From Liolophura sinensis (lineage: Eukaryota > Mollusca > Polyplacophora > Chitonida > Chitonidae), in NCBI RefSeq assembly GCF_032854445.1, contig NC_088307.1, forward strand, positions 18,676,017-18,740,016: a stretch of 64,000 nucleotides of DNA, in the 5' to 3' direction. Below, in pieces: positions 12,155 to 22,600 of the stretch. The position numbers and the translations under genes are program-made. The notes under the pieces were generated by a model, which was given only the letters and a program-made list of their open reading frames with translations, was not told the origin of the DNA and searched no databases. Position 1 is the stretch's first letter; each line of letters opens with the position of its first letter.

Positions 12155-12230
12155 ACGCCCGCCCCCAAGCACGATGGTTTAAGCAGAATTAAGTAAAAAA
12201 AATTGTGATATGAATTGTATTTTATCATAC
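12155..12230 (+). repeat. REP-B fragment
   Basis: CACGATGGTTTAAGCAGAAT followed by TAAGTAAAA and AATTGTGATATGAATTG matches the 3' part of REP-B (compare 48490-48550). Confidence 0.6.
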
Positions 12231-12520
12231 ATCACTGGAATGGAATTGCTCAAGATGCTCTGTTTTCTTCACCTTTAATAAAACTTTAAACAATCCACCA
12301 ACAAATTCCTATGCAGATTTACAACATAGCAGATCGCTGGTCTTGAATTACTCAAATGATGACGTGTCATCACGTTAATCAAACTAACATGAAAACAATG
12401 CAACCGTCACAGTATGTCAAAGTGTGGTATGTCTGTGCTCGAGAGGTTTGCTAAATTAGACTACAGCCAGTAATGAATATTCTCAGGTAAAATTCATTTA
12501 TTCGGTGGATTGGAGTTTTC
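12231..12520. other. Unassigned sequence
   Basis: No feature was recognised. Confidence 0.3.
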
Positions 12521-12760
12521 ACTTTTCACATAGTAATGCTGATAAATTCATATATTTATTGCAAAACACCGTACTCAAGAACTTTTCACCTACTGGATGG
12601 CGGTCAAATACGTGGATGGTGGAAAATGGAATAACCGATGTAAAACCACCGGCATTTGGCAAGTTACTTACGAACTTTCCCACATATGCACACCACAATT
12701 GCTGGTAGACAACTTGTCTTTAGCGACTCTTCAAACGGCCACACGAGCGTCATCGACCAC
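12521..12760 (-). repeat. SINE5 copy, antisense, decayed
   Basis: Antisense tail GCAAAACACCGTACTCAAGA, then GATGGCGGTCAAATACGTGG, then CACCGGCATTTGGCAAGTTA and CTTTCCCACATATGC. The same order occurs at 15440-15690. This corresponds to a SINE whose sense strand reads as a GTTCGAATCC B box followed by a GCCAAAGG-type body. Confidence 0.65.
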
Positions 12761-13258
12761 TTATCATCACCAATGCCCCACAAGCAGTCAGAGCGGTTAA
12801 TGAAATAAATACAAAAAATATATGTACCGGTATTACATAATGTACGGTAATTTCTTCCACCGAGTAAGCTATTGTTAAAGTTGTAAGGTTGAGTGTGTCC
12901 CCTATCCTGAGATACGGGCCAGAAAAACCCTTGGCTTCCGGTTCCGGTTTTGTTTTCTGTGAATGATTCCGCGATAAGCGTACTCTTCTCTGCACATCAT
13001 ATACCCAAACTTATAAGCCGAGAATTGTGGACTGCTAATTGTAACATATAGGAGATTAGGTCCGGGATCTAAAAGCTAATGTGGCATTAGCGAGACATTG
13101 CGGTTCAAAGTACAAGCAAAATCGTGCACATTGAGAAAATTGAAAGGGTCAACCAGTCGCGCTTATGTATATCTCTTGAGAACGCCGTTGTCACACGAAC
13201 CCTGTTCTGCCTTTATACATATGTATACGTGGGGTACGACTGACATGAAGTCGTATTT
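12761..13258. other. Unassigned sequence
   Basis: An 81-codon minus-strand frame (12995-12750) has a hydrophobic end, but it runs into the SINE copy and has no family signature. Nothing else is seen. Confidence 0.3.
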
Positions 13259-13303
13259 CCGTCGGGGTCAAACCTGGGTCGGGTCATACCAAAGACTTTA
13301 ACA
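13259..13303 (+). repeat. SINE2 fragment
   Basis: GGGTCAAACCTGGGTCGGGT followed by CATACCAAAGACTTTAA is the reverse complement of the head-proximal part of SINE2 seen at 57290-57400 and 52260-52310. Confidence 0.6.
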
Positions 13304-14242
13304 AACTGGGGTGTTATGCCTTGTTTCTTTGGCATGATACTTCATTGGCGGGAGCACTTTGACGGCATGGACTCGCCCTGCTTTAAGAAGACACAGTATA
13401 TGTACTCGCATCTAAAGACTCCTCGTCGTCATCTGATTGAAACTGAGAACGTCATCTGAAGTACGACGCAAATCCCAACCATTCATACCTTCGTCACGTA
13501 TTTCCGGTTGCTCTAACATTTATTTATAGTCCTACCAACCACGTCAGTAAAAATGACTATGGTAGCTGGTGTCAGTTGAAGTTATATAAGTTGCAGCCTT
13601 TTTTTTTAGCTTGCTTGATTAGGTGTATATGAAGAATATAAAAGTGAGGTCGTGCGTTCGAATCCAGCTAGGGGCTGAAACATTCAGTCGTAAACCTTAT
13701 TCGGACTCTACATTCATCTTATTGAGTACAGTTCAAAAACCCAGTCAAACAATCAAATATATGTAATATACGGACCACTGAATATGGACAAACAACATAT
13801 GAGGAACTCGTAAAACATCCCCCTATCATTAACAAGGCGTTTCAAAGCTGTGTACTTTTTTGTTCTTTCCTCAGTTACGTCACATTTGTCTGTGTTTGTG
13901 TGCTTATAAAGTACTTAAGATACATAAAACGCAAGCACTGCAGAGTTTCAGTAGAAGACAGTGTGCTTAACCCGCGATTTGGGCCTCGATTTTGTGTCTA
14001 ATTTGCGTTCAAGAAACGACTGGTTGTAAACATTTCAGATAATAATTGTACGGATAGATAACGGAAGCTGATTAGCTTTGTTGTTGTTTCGATGCAGTTG
14101 TAATAACCCTTATCATCATCTTCGAAGGATGTATTCTACAGACGTGAGTTTTAAAGTGGATGTGGCCAGTTGGTTTCGTATTGTACATATAATTGTAACC
14201 ACACTTCAGCTTAGTCTGTTACAGTTTATTTCTATTTAATGA
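13304..14242. other. Unassigned sequence with one tRNA-like B box
   Basis: At 13647-13672 GAGGTCGTGCGTTCGAATCC, then AGCTAGG, is a Pol III B-box motif as in the SINE5-like heads at 14697 and 31925. No A box or cloverleaf is visible, so it is not called a tRNA gene. Confidence 0.4.
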
Positions 14243-14440
14243 GGGCGCCTCCGTGGCCGAGGTGTTTAGCGTGCCAGCGCAGCGCAACGACAAAGGGGCC
14301 GTCCAATCAAATGCGGTCGCTGTGACCTCATGCTATCTTCCTCTCCTGCCGTGCGTGGAAAGGTCTTCGAGCAACGTGTGGATGGTCGTGGGTTTCCCCT
14401 GATCTCTGTCACCGATCACATAAATAAATAAATGATGATA
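14243..14440 (+). repeat. SINE1 copy with deleted tail
   Basis: Head GCGCCTCCGTGGCCGAGG, TTTAGCGTGCCAGCGC, then CCAATCAAATGCGGTCGCTG. The body is joined directly from GTGGGTTTCCCCTGATCTCT to ATCACATAAATAAATAAATG, so the GCCGTCGTATAAGTG tail domain is missing. Confidence 0.85.
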
Positions 14441-14615
14441 ATGGTAACCGTTGTTAATATGGTATCCTCCTCCAATTCGCTTAGCAATCCACCAATCAAA
14501 TGCAAGTCTATTTGCGGTCAGTAAGTCGTAGCCTACACACATATACACGGGCACACCTTAATAGCTGAGACTTCATATCCCCAGGGCACATTTGCACGAA
14601 ACCCTTTTAATTTTA
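14441..14615. other. Unassigned sequence
   Basis: No feature was recognised. Confidence 0.3.
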
Positions 14616-14890
14616 CGAGGTGAACTTAGCTGGTTCAGTTAGTTAAATTACTGAATCGCTGTGACTGTCTTACCCCTAACCGATGACGCCGCGTGTTCGA
14701 ATCCAACTCTCGCTGTTTCAACAGCGGCTTTCATTCAGGAAGCTTGTTAGCTACGTGTCGAAGGCCACTGGTTTATTTTGGGTCTTCCCGGTACTCCGGG
14801 TACTCCGGGTACTCCGGGTACACCTGGCGCTCCGGTTTCCTCCATCCATTAAGCACGTTATTAAATTGACTACCAAATTGAACTAGATAC
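14616..14890 (+). repeat. SINE5 copy with internal 9-bp tandem expansion
   Basis: The head contains a weak A-box-like TTAGCTGGTTCAGTTAG and a clear B box, TGTTCGAATCCAACTC, at 14696. Within the body GTACTCCGG is repeated about four times (14789-14823). One frame through this reads as Gly-Thr-Pro triplets, but the repeat sits inside the SINE body (compare the CTCCGGTTTCCTCC end), so I do not call it collagen. Confidence 0.65.
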
Positions 14891-15169
14891 ATTAATAGCG
14901 TTACGAACATGTAACCGCCTTGGGGACGACACGCATACAATGCAAATAACTATTCATGCAAACGGTCACAGGCTGTCGGTGAATAAATAAACTGAATAGT
15001 CTCGAAATGTCATGTATACAGCCAAACAGAGGCATACAGATTCTTTCTCAAAGACACATTCGCTACCAGATATGAGCTATACCAGCAATATTTAAATTCT
15101 GTTTAAATATTTATTTATTTACTTCCTGAATTTTGAAATATAACAAATTTCCTAAGTCAAACTAGTTAC
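14891..15169. other. Unassigned AT-rich sequence
   Basis: No feature was recognised. Confidence 0.3.
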
Positions 15170-15330
15170 CTCCTCCAGGCAAAGTTATGTTTTTGCGGGC
15201 GTTTATCTGTCAGCCACTTTGCCGGGAAGGTTGTGCACGGATTCGGATGAAATTTTATTCATTCAGGAGTATTGTCCCTTTGTAGTGGTCGAGGTGATGT
15301 GCACATTTTTGCCCCATCTGACTGCTTTCT
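15170..15330 (+). repeat. Dispersed repeat with GGATGAAATTTT signature
   Basis: TTACCTCCTCCAGGCAAAGT, TATGTTTTTGCGGGCG, CTGTCAG and CGGATTCGGATGAAATTTT follow an order I recall as common in invertebrate interspersed repeats. A related end occurs at 63885-64000. Confidence 0.5.
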
Positions 15331-15344
15331 TTTTAAATGTATTT

Positions 15345-15440
15345 ATTCGTTTATTTTATTGGTGAGTATTTTATTTTTATACGTTGGCGGCCAGCATTAT
15401 TGTGGGTAAAACCGAGAAGAGCCCAGCATATATAAAAGAT
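15345..15440 (-). repeat. SINE1 fragment, antisense
   Basis: ATTTTATTGGTGAGTATT, then GTTGGCGGCCAGCATTATTG, then AAAACCGAGAAGAGCCCAGC match the antisense tail and middle. Confidence 0.7.
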
Positions 15441-15692
15441 TGAAGACTGTAGCATATTTATTTACTTATTTAATTGGTCTTTGACGCTATATACTCAAGA
15501 ATCGTTCACATTTACGATGGCGGTCAGATTTATCAGTGGAAGAAATCGGGATACATATACGGAATAAACCAACGACCTTTGGCAGATTACTGACTAACAG
15601 ATATATCAGTGGTCTTCAGCTAACGTTAGATAGTGAAAACGGCCACACGAGCGTGGTTACTAAAGTCACACAAGCAGTGAGAGTGATGTAAG
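15441..15692 (-). repeat. SINE5 copy, antisense
   Basis: ATTTAATTGGTCTTTGACGC, ACTCAAGAATCGTTCAC, GATGGCGGTCAGATTTATC, CCAACGACCTTTGGCAGATT and ACGGCCACACGAGCGTGG. The same order is seen at 12521-12760. Confidence 0.7.
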
Positions 15693-15849
15693 ATCCAATC
15701 CGGGAACAATACTTACAGTGATTTCCAATTTTTTCTCTGAAATATTTGATTTACAATATACTTCTATCGAAATATTCTGGCTGATTCATTTAAAAAAAAA
15801 ACAACCATGCAGTCTCCGTTCGCCTTGATCACCGACGTCTCCGAGGAAT
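15693..15849. other. Unassigned sequence
   Basis: AT-rich, no feature was recognised. Confidence 0.3.
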
Positions 15850-16125
15850 CAGCGGTCTCCGTGGCCGCGGTGTTTAGCGTGCCAACGCGGCGCAATGACC
15901 AAGGAATCTCTCATCAATGCGGTTGCAGTGAGTTTAAGTCCAGCTGGCTTCCTCTCCGACCCGCACGTGGGAAGGTCTGCCAGCAACCAGATGCCAGATG
16001 GTCGTGGGTTCCCTCCCCCCAACCCTAGCTCTGCCCGCTTTCCTCACACCATTATGCTGACCGCCGTCGTATAAGTGAAAAATTCTTAAGTACGGCGTAA
16101 AACACTGCTCTACTAACTAAACAAG
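15850..16125 (+). mobile_element. SINE1 copy, full length
   Basis: Full order of parts: A-box region CTCCGTGGCCGCGGTGTTTA, then ATGCGGTTGCAGTGAGTTTA with the B-box region, CTTCCTCTCCGACCCGC, GGGAAGGTCTGCCAGCAAC, GCCGTCGTATAAGTGAAAAA and TACGGCGTAAAACACTGC. The final (AAAT)n is replaced by a diverged A-rich end. Non-autonomous; a partner LINE is not identified. Confidence 0.9.
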
Positions 16126-16371
16126 TAAATCTTGTTTGAATTCAGCTCTCTCTGGTACGTATAAGTTAGGAGGTTTGTCAGATATCATGCAATGTGGAGA
16201 GCGGCTATTTCTGCGGTCCCTGTTTTGGTTGGCTGTCGTGGTGAATATAAGTGAAAGTCTTGACTCTGGTTTTATTCAAAGTCCAATCATGTAAATATCT
16301 CGATATTTCTGTTTGAAAACTAGAAAATTGGGCACAGGTCAGTATACCTAACCAGGTTATAACAAAGTATA

Positions 16372-16512
16372 TTTATGTATTGGATTGGTACTTTACGCCG
16401 CACTCAAGAATATTTCACTTATACCACGGCGGTCACCATTATAGTGAGAGGAAACCGGGAAGAGTCCGAGGGAAACAAAGAACTATTGGCGGATTGTTGA
16501 CAGTCGTATCCA
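16372..16512 (-). repeat. SINE1, antisense, 5' truncated
   Basis: GGATTGGTACTTTACGCCGC, CTCAAGAATATTTCACTTAT, GGCGGTCACCATTATAGTGA and GAGGAAACCGGGAAGAG. The tRNA-like head is missing. Confidence 0.85.
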
Positions 16513-17359
16513 GGTTCGACGGCAAAGAATAACAAATTGGAATCAAAATAAATGTATTTGGTCATTTGCATAACGTGAAACATCTTCTGTGTCTGTGAAT
16601 AAACTCTTGATATTTCACCTAAATACAAAACAAAAATAACACAAACTTCAGAACTGGCAATCCTAGGTATTTATTTTCCTTAGATAAATAGTCATCCATT
16701 GTATTATATACAAGGTCGTTTACATCAGCACTTCACGATGATAAAATATTGTCCAGCTTTGTGGATAAAACTTTATATACATTTATATTTACAAAGAATT
16801 AAAAAAAATCTCCTCCTTAAACAATTTAACTACATCATTGGCTGATTACCCGAGATAATAAAACATCATTCGATGATACCATGAATTGTATAACTTAGTA
16901 TCGTCGTTGAAACATATAAACCACTGTTTCCCTCTATGTTCAGAACTCGCGACGTCCATCGAACGTCATAGCAGGGTCTGCCATCAACACTGGACCATAA
17001 GTGATACTCAGACGCCCAGGATGGTAACAGATTCTATCGAGACAAGTGACAGTAATGCGTGTGTCCCTGGGCGGCACCTTCAGGCAACAGCTCCCTGTGA
17101 AGACAATTACTCAACATGTACATGCACGCGCTAGTCCCTGCGTCGCGACAGAGTTGTATCCCTCTATTTCTGACCACCTTGCCGTCCACCAGAGGGAGAA
17201 TTCAATGGAGACACCAAAGTTATCTTCCTACAGTCCTTAACGCAAATGTTTGAAATCCAACATTTTTTGTGAGGGGCACAACAATATGAATATGAAATTT
17301 TGTAGAGCCTGATAACTTTCATTCGGCGGGTGGGTCTTTAAAAAAATATAGTGATACTC
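16513..17359. other. Unassigned sequence, GC-richer block at 16940-17240
   Basis: A polypyrimidine acceptor (CTGTTTCCCTCTATGTTCAG, ending 16942) precedes two overlapping plus frames (to 17134 and 17240). The minus strand has TTGTCTTCACAG (ending about 17096) followed by a 57-codon open stretch. None has a family signature and they compete with each other. Confidence 0.25.
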
Positions 17360-17360
17360 A

Positions 17361-17528
17361 GCTATATATATCTCATATTGAAGTCCACAAGGCCAAAACA
17401 GTGACCATGAAAGAAATTGTCAAACAAAAATGTCAAAAAATAGCCATAGGCCTATATATGTCATATTGAAGTCTACAAGTCCAACACACTGACGATGAAA
17501 GAAATTGTCAAACAAAAATGTCAAAAAG
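17361..17528 (+). repeat. Tandem duplication, 89-bp spacing
   Basis: Two copies with CATATTGAAGTC, then GATGAAAGAAATTGTCAAAC or CATGAAAGAAATTGTCAAAC, then AAAAATGTCAAAAA. Confidence 0.8.
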
Positions 17529-17929
17529 TTGAGGCAAGCGTATTTTGATCTGAAATAACCTTTTGTTCTGAAGCCTTTTCGCACTGAAACCTGTGCGGAA
17601 TAAAATGATAAAACATGAACCCCCAAAACGACAGTCTAACAAAAGTACAGTCAAAAAATGCTTTACACGGTGACAATTATAACTAAGAACAGGTATTTAC
17701 TATTTCAAAACAGTCAGTTTAACAGAACATGGTTGTACATATCTATTGTTTCTATATCATACATGTATTGTCTGGAAGAAGTATTAATTAAGCATGAATA
17801 ACGAAGAAATAGTCAACATACAGAACATTCACAACGGAAACAATTAAAGGGAACAACTTCGGTAATATGAATGCCCAAAAAATGAACGGCAGATTACAGA
17901 TTAATAGTGCAACATATTAATCACACTGT

Positions 17930-18100
17930 GGAACGTTCGTCATAACGTGGAACATTAGTTATAATATGGAACATTTAGTTAAAATGTGGAACATTCTATA
18001 CTATGTAAAACATTTGTTACAAAGCGTAACATTAATTATGATGTGGAACATTCGTTACAGTGAGAAACATTTATTTTAATGTGAATCTTTAAGTGACAAT
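17930..18100 (+). repeat. Degenerate short tandem repeat, about 20 bp
   Basis: About eight diverged units of the form TGGAACATTNGTTATAATG between 17930 and 18085. It keeps a minus-strand frame partly open, which I do not call a gene. Confidence 0.7.
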
Positions 18101-18400
18101 TTGGACAATGACGTGGAAATCAAAAGCATCGCAGGTCTGAGAGGCATTCGATGCAAAAGAAAACCTCTTAACAATGACGCGTTTGATGGAAAACAAAGCT
18201 GACAAAGACATTTAAGGCAAAAACAAAATGTTGAAAATGACGTGATGCCAAAACCATTGTGAAAAAAATGACAAATGATGTGAACAACAATGTAGAAGAC
18301 GACAAGTGATGTGAATATCATTGCTGAAATTTCAGAAATATCGCAGTACTTTTTAGGTGAAAATGATATATTTTTAAATGATTGATGTCATCTAGATGCA
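18101..18400. other. Unassigned sequence
   Basis: Purine-rich on the plus strand. No feature was recognised. Confidence 0.3.
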
Positions 18401-18595
18401 CGCTAACACCCGGAAATCATTTCTTTGGCGTTGAATCCAGAATAAACCTCCACCCTTTGGCAAGTAACCGGAAGATCTTTCACACAAACAGACAATTTAC
18501 CCACAGAGCTAGGTCAGTGTGCATGTATAGTTTGCCGCAATTGGCAGGCATCTTGTCCCCAAATAACTTCATGTTATTTGATTTCGTGAATGACC
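18401..18595 (-). repeat. SINE5 remnant, antisense
   Basis: AATCCAGAATAAACCTCCAC, CCTTTGGCAAGTAACCGG and GATCTTTCACACAAACAG resemble the middle of the antisense SINE5 copies at 12521 and 15441. Confidence 0.45.
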
Positions 18596-19592
18596 GCTAA
18601 GAGCTAACATGGTCTCAAAGACGTTAACCGTGGGGGCAAGGTACTCGCCAAATCTGCAGACAATATATTTGACACCTATCATCTTTCACACATAGCTTCA
18701 TGGACACCTAACCTAGCTTTGATATACAACACCTTTTGACACTATTGATATTCCCAGTGTCCCGTCATTTCCGATATTGTGAAAAAAAATTCATCAAGGT
18801 CAGTCGAAATTTTTTACGCCCGTTGCATTTCTATACTAGAACTCTTAACGTCTGTGGGCAAAGTTTTTATGACAACAGCACCACAGTGAGGGTAATTGGA
18901 CATTGTTATAAATGTACGAGCCTGATTCGCTATCATGTAAATACTCACATACGCTATGCTTCCACAGTGTTCACATTCACTCACTCAGACATCTGCTCAA
19001 TCAGCAATATTCTCTATTTACACTGATATCTCTAACAACTTATCCTGAAACAACCATCCCGGAACTTGGGTACGCATTTATAGATTTGCGACATTCATTA
19101 ATCCACCAGAAAGTTAAGAAGATGAAAGAAAAAGAAAGAAAATTAATTCCGTTGTGCAATATGCCAGTGACATGTACACAATAACAGTTGTCATGGTTAC
19201 CGTATAATCCAATACTAATGGGTGCTCGTTTCATGCTAATGACCATATTAAGATCTGTAGTGTTCCATGAAGGTGCTGAAAGCGGGTGTTGAAACAAGTG
19301 TAGGTAACTCCAATCACCATAAGCGAGGTGTTAGAACCGCCACCGTGATTATATCCCTTACATATGTATGTCAGACGACGAGCCTGAGTAAGCTACGTTT
19401 GACCTGGACAAGACTTCTTTCGGCTTGTTCTCGGGAGTTTGTTTCCCCCGATCACACAGGATGTGGTCTCGCAATGCCCCGAAAAAGAAATAACCGAAGA
19501 AAGTACCTGTAAAAATAAATCAGTGGAATATTAATAAAAAAAATATCCGAAGAGATATGTAAAGAAGGGGAATAAATAAGCATACAAATGCA
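18596..19592. other. Unassigned sequence downstream of the copper transporter
   Basis: Would contain the 3' UTR if the terminal exon at 19624-19593 is right. I see no AATAAA on the minus strand close to the stop. Short frames on both strands have no support. Confidence 0.3.
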
Positions 19593-19624
19593 TCAGCTGA
19601 CAAAATAGTATGCACTGTTGCAGG
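19593..19624 (-). CDS. Candidate terminal exon of the copper transporter (end of TM3)
   Basis: After the acceptor GACATCAGATTTCAG the exon supplies two bases that complete the phase-1 codon left by the 20905-20790 exon. It then reads C-N-S-A-Y-Y-F-V-S and stops. With the completed Ala this aligns without gaps to the G-x-x-x-G-Y-F-x-x-S end of TM3 in known Ctr proteins, with Ala-xxx-Ala in place of Gly-xxx-Gly. It is very short, ends with no cytosolic tail, and its acceptor lies about 15 bp from a REP-B fragment, so another terminal exon is possible. Confidence 0.45.
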
Positions 19625-22600
19625 CTGAAATCTGATGTCTTCTCTAGACCAGTTCTACGAGCTTCGATTTTAGACCAGCAACGTCTAATCAATTGCAATC
19701 AACATCACTCCATTTTGTTACCTAATGTTGCTTAAGGGGATGCGTAAATTGCTGCTACTGAGACATTTACAATAAAACTATAACTGACCATAACCATCCC
19801 TAATTGGTAGGAGACCGTATTTCACCGGTTACGTGTGATCATTTGCCAATAATCACACTGTGATCATTTGCCAATTATAACACTGTCGTCCCTGCCCATA
19901 TATATTCGACTCAAACACTTATAGAATGTATATCCTAACATTATATTGAAAGACGTACAGCATAGAGAGTTAAACCAGAGCAGCCACGAGGGTGTGATGG
20001 CTGGCAAATGGTCACACGTAACGGGTGAAATACGGCCTCTTGAACAATCCACCCCAGCTGTTAATGTAAATGCATAAATAGTAGCAATCCACACGCTCAC
20101 ATGGCTGAAGCAGAATTAGGTACTAAGAACTATGCAGTGATGTTAAATTGTAATTTATTGGACGTAACTGATCTAGAATTTCTCCCAGTGCTGTGTTGTC
20201 ATCAAATTTAACATACAATCACACCAAAACAATATTTTTCTTTTTAAATATGCTATTCAATGTTTATCTGATGATTGGTTGAAGTCGTGCTAAAACATTT
20301 AACACTTAAATGGCGGCGGACAGGTTTATACTGGAGGCATCTCTTAATTAATGCTTATATTAGGGCTTCAGGCTGAAAAATTGAATTGAAAGATAAACTA
20401 AAGTTAAATCTTGATAAAACTGCGGATGCTCGTGGGTTTACCCATGGCTCTGCCCGGTTTCCGCTCACCATAATACTGGGCGCCGTCGTATGAGTGAAAT
20501 ACTCTTGAGTACGGCGTAAAACACCAATCAAATAAATAAATTTTAAAAAAATTTTAATACAAAATAAATAGTTTAGACTAAGCTTTCTATATGGCCTAAA
20601 TCTTAATCCATTTTTGAAGAACCAAGCCCCAGCTATGAATATACTCTTATCTTAAAATTAATTTTAAAAGCCTAATATCGCTAGATTTAATGTGGAATTC
20701 GACGTTCTCGATCATATCATATATCATACTGAATCTACTTCAGTCATATAAAAATAGAGAAGCGCCAGGGAGATCAACGTCACTTTTACCTATTAAGACA
20801 GAGATTCCGATCCAGACGTTGAAAGTCATGACCGCTAACATTAGAATGTACGCCAAGCCCATGCTGAAAAATTGCAGCAACGACAACAGCGCATGCGTGG
20901 CTAATCTGGAAACAAAACGGGAAAATGAACACTATTAAAGGATTAATGAGTGGTAACATGTGAAAGAGACGGCTCTGTCAGGTCCTCTCACCATTATGTG
21001 AATATTTTTCACTTCTACGACCATGGTCACTTTCATGAGTGGAGAAAGCCCCAAGCTCTAGGCAAAGCTTTACGGACGAGTTTATCCACACGTGACGTAA
21101 AAACAACCAACCAAAGAGCTAGGTTAGTATGTGCATGCCTCATTGATGGAAGGCATGTGGTCTGTAACAAAGGTTATGTTTGACATACCCTACATTAAAT
21201 ATACGCAACACCAGTGTGTATACTTAAACAAGCTGTATGCTTGAGGTCATGACCTCTGATATTTCTCTAAAGACCGTGATATTAATTCGGTGACCCCGTC
21301 GCAATGCTGTCTAGCCGCGTGAGATAGCACATTTTACAGGACTGTCGGCAAACGTCGTGCCAACCCTCCTTAATGTCCTTGTAGCGGATTTACGGTAAGA
21401 GGTACATCAAAAACGCATCATCAATTAAGTTTTAGAAAGATTGCTATCATTATAACTGAAGGTCAGGAAACGCCGTGAAACGTTTGGACTGACCAGCCAG
21501 GCATTTGAGTAATGACTGCTTCATCAAAGGCGATGTCACCACATTGGTTCCAGTATCCAAATGGCATTTCTGTTTCTTTCATGCACCAGTTAATTAATTC
21601 TTTAATTAATTATCTATCTGCATCACACGTATTCGGCATATTTCCCTCCACGAAAAAGCACATCTGTACTATTACTACACGACTAAAGCGAGAGATTACA
21701 TGATCCATTTTAGCCTAATGTGCCTCTTAATTAATTTTCATCTTCAAATAAGTAGTTAAAAATACAAACCTCCATTTGCAGAACTAACATATTTCTTTGC
21801 TTTTCTATCTTAATTGCTTTTCTTGCTATCTTAAGATTTATTTATTCATTTATTTATCATCTGATTGGTTTTTGTACACCGTACTCAAGAATATTTCACT
21901 TATATAACGCTGGCTAGCATTATGGTGGGAGGAAACCCGGCAGAACCCAGGGGAAAAACCGACCCTTCACAGGTTGCTGACAGACCATCCCATGTACTTC
22001 CGGAGAGGAAGACAGCATGAGCTGGAATGGAGCTAATACCGATGGCACTGGTGAAACGCCACGAAAGTCCCCTACACTTAAGATGATTTGACTTACGTCA
22101 TATGCGCCTCGCAGGTGGGAAACCTGGGTTCAGATTGGTGTCTGGTCAAGAATTTGTTACGATCATTATGGTGCTTTAATGGGTTGGCGTCCAACTTGAA
22201 GGATAGACCCTATTCCGGTACAACTGATGACAGCACATATATGTTGTTACTATAATGGCGAGGCAGGTCATTCAGTGAGACAATACTAAATATAATTATG
22301 CCGGCACTGTGTATGGCCTACTACAAGGAGTTAACCACCATCGCGATATGACCGAAATAATGTTGACCGTGACGCTAACACACAGTATGAAATAGAATGT
22401 GCACTTTTTTTATTGCAGTTTCAGTAGGAATTGCATTTGTTAGATCCACTGTGTGGTGTGTTGTGGGTTCCAGTCAACGGCACACATTATTACTGCAAAA
22501 ACTTGTGTGTCAGGGTTATCCCACCAAACGCCTTCACTTGAAGTTAATTAAGTTTTACAACGAGTATAATTCTGTTGTAAGTAAATATGGGCAGGACGTC

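Noticed and set aside
13647-13672. Possible tRNA gene (GTTCGAATCC)
   Set aside because: Only a B box is present, with no A box and no cloverleaf; the same motif recurs in SINE-like remnants at 14696 and 31925.
14789-14823. Gly-Thr-Pro triplets suggesting a collagen exon
   Set aside because: Four 9-bp repeats (GTACTCCGG) lie inside a SINE5 copy; the frame ends soon after and the flanks are SINE sequence.
16886-17240. Exon behind a good acceptor on the plus strand, or last exon of the copper transporter on the minus strand
   Set aside because: The minus-strand reading fits the splice phase but lacks TM3 hydrophobicity and the GY motif; plus frames compete and match nothing.
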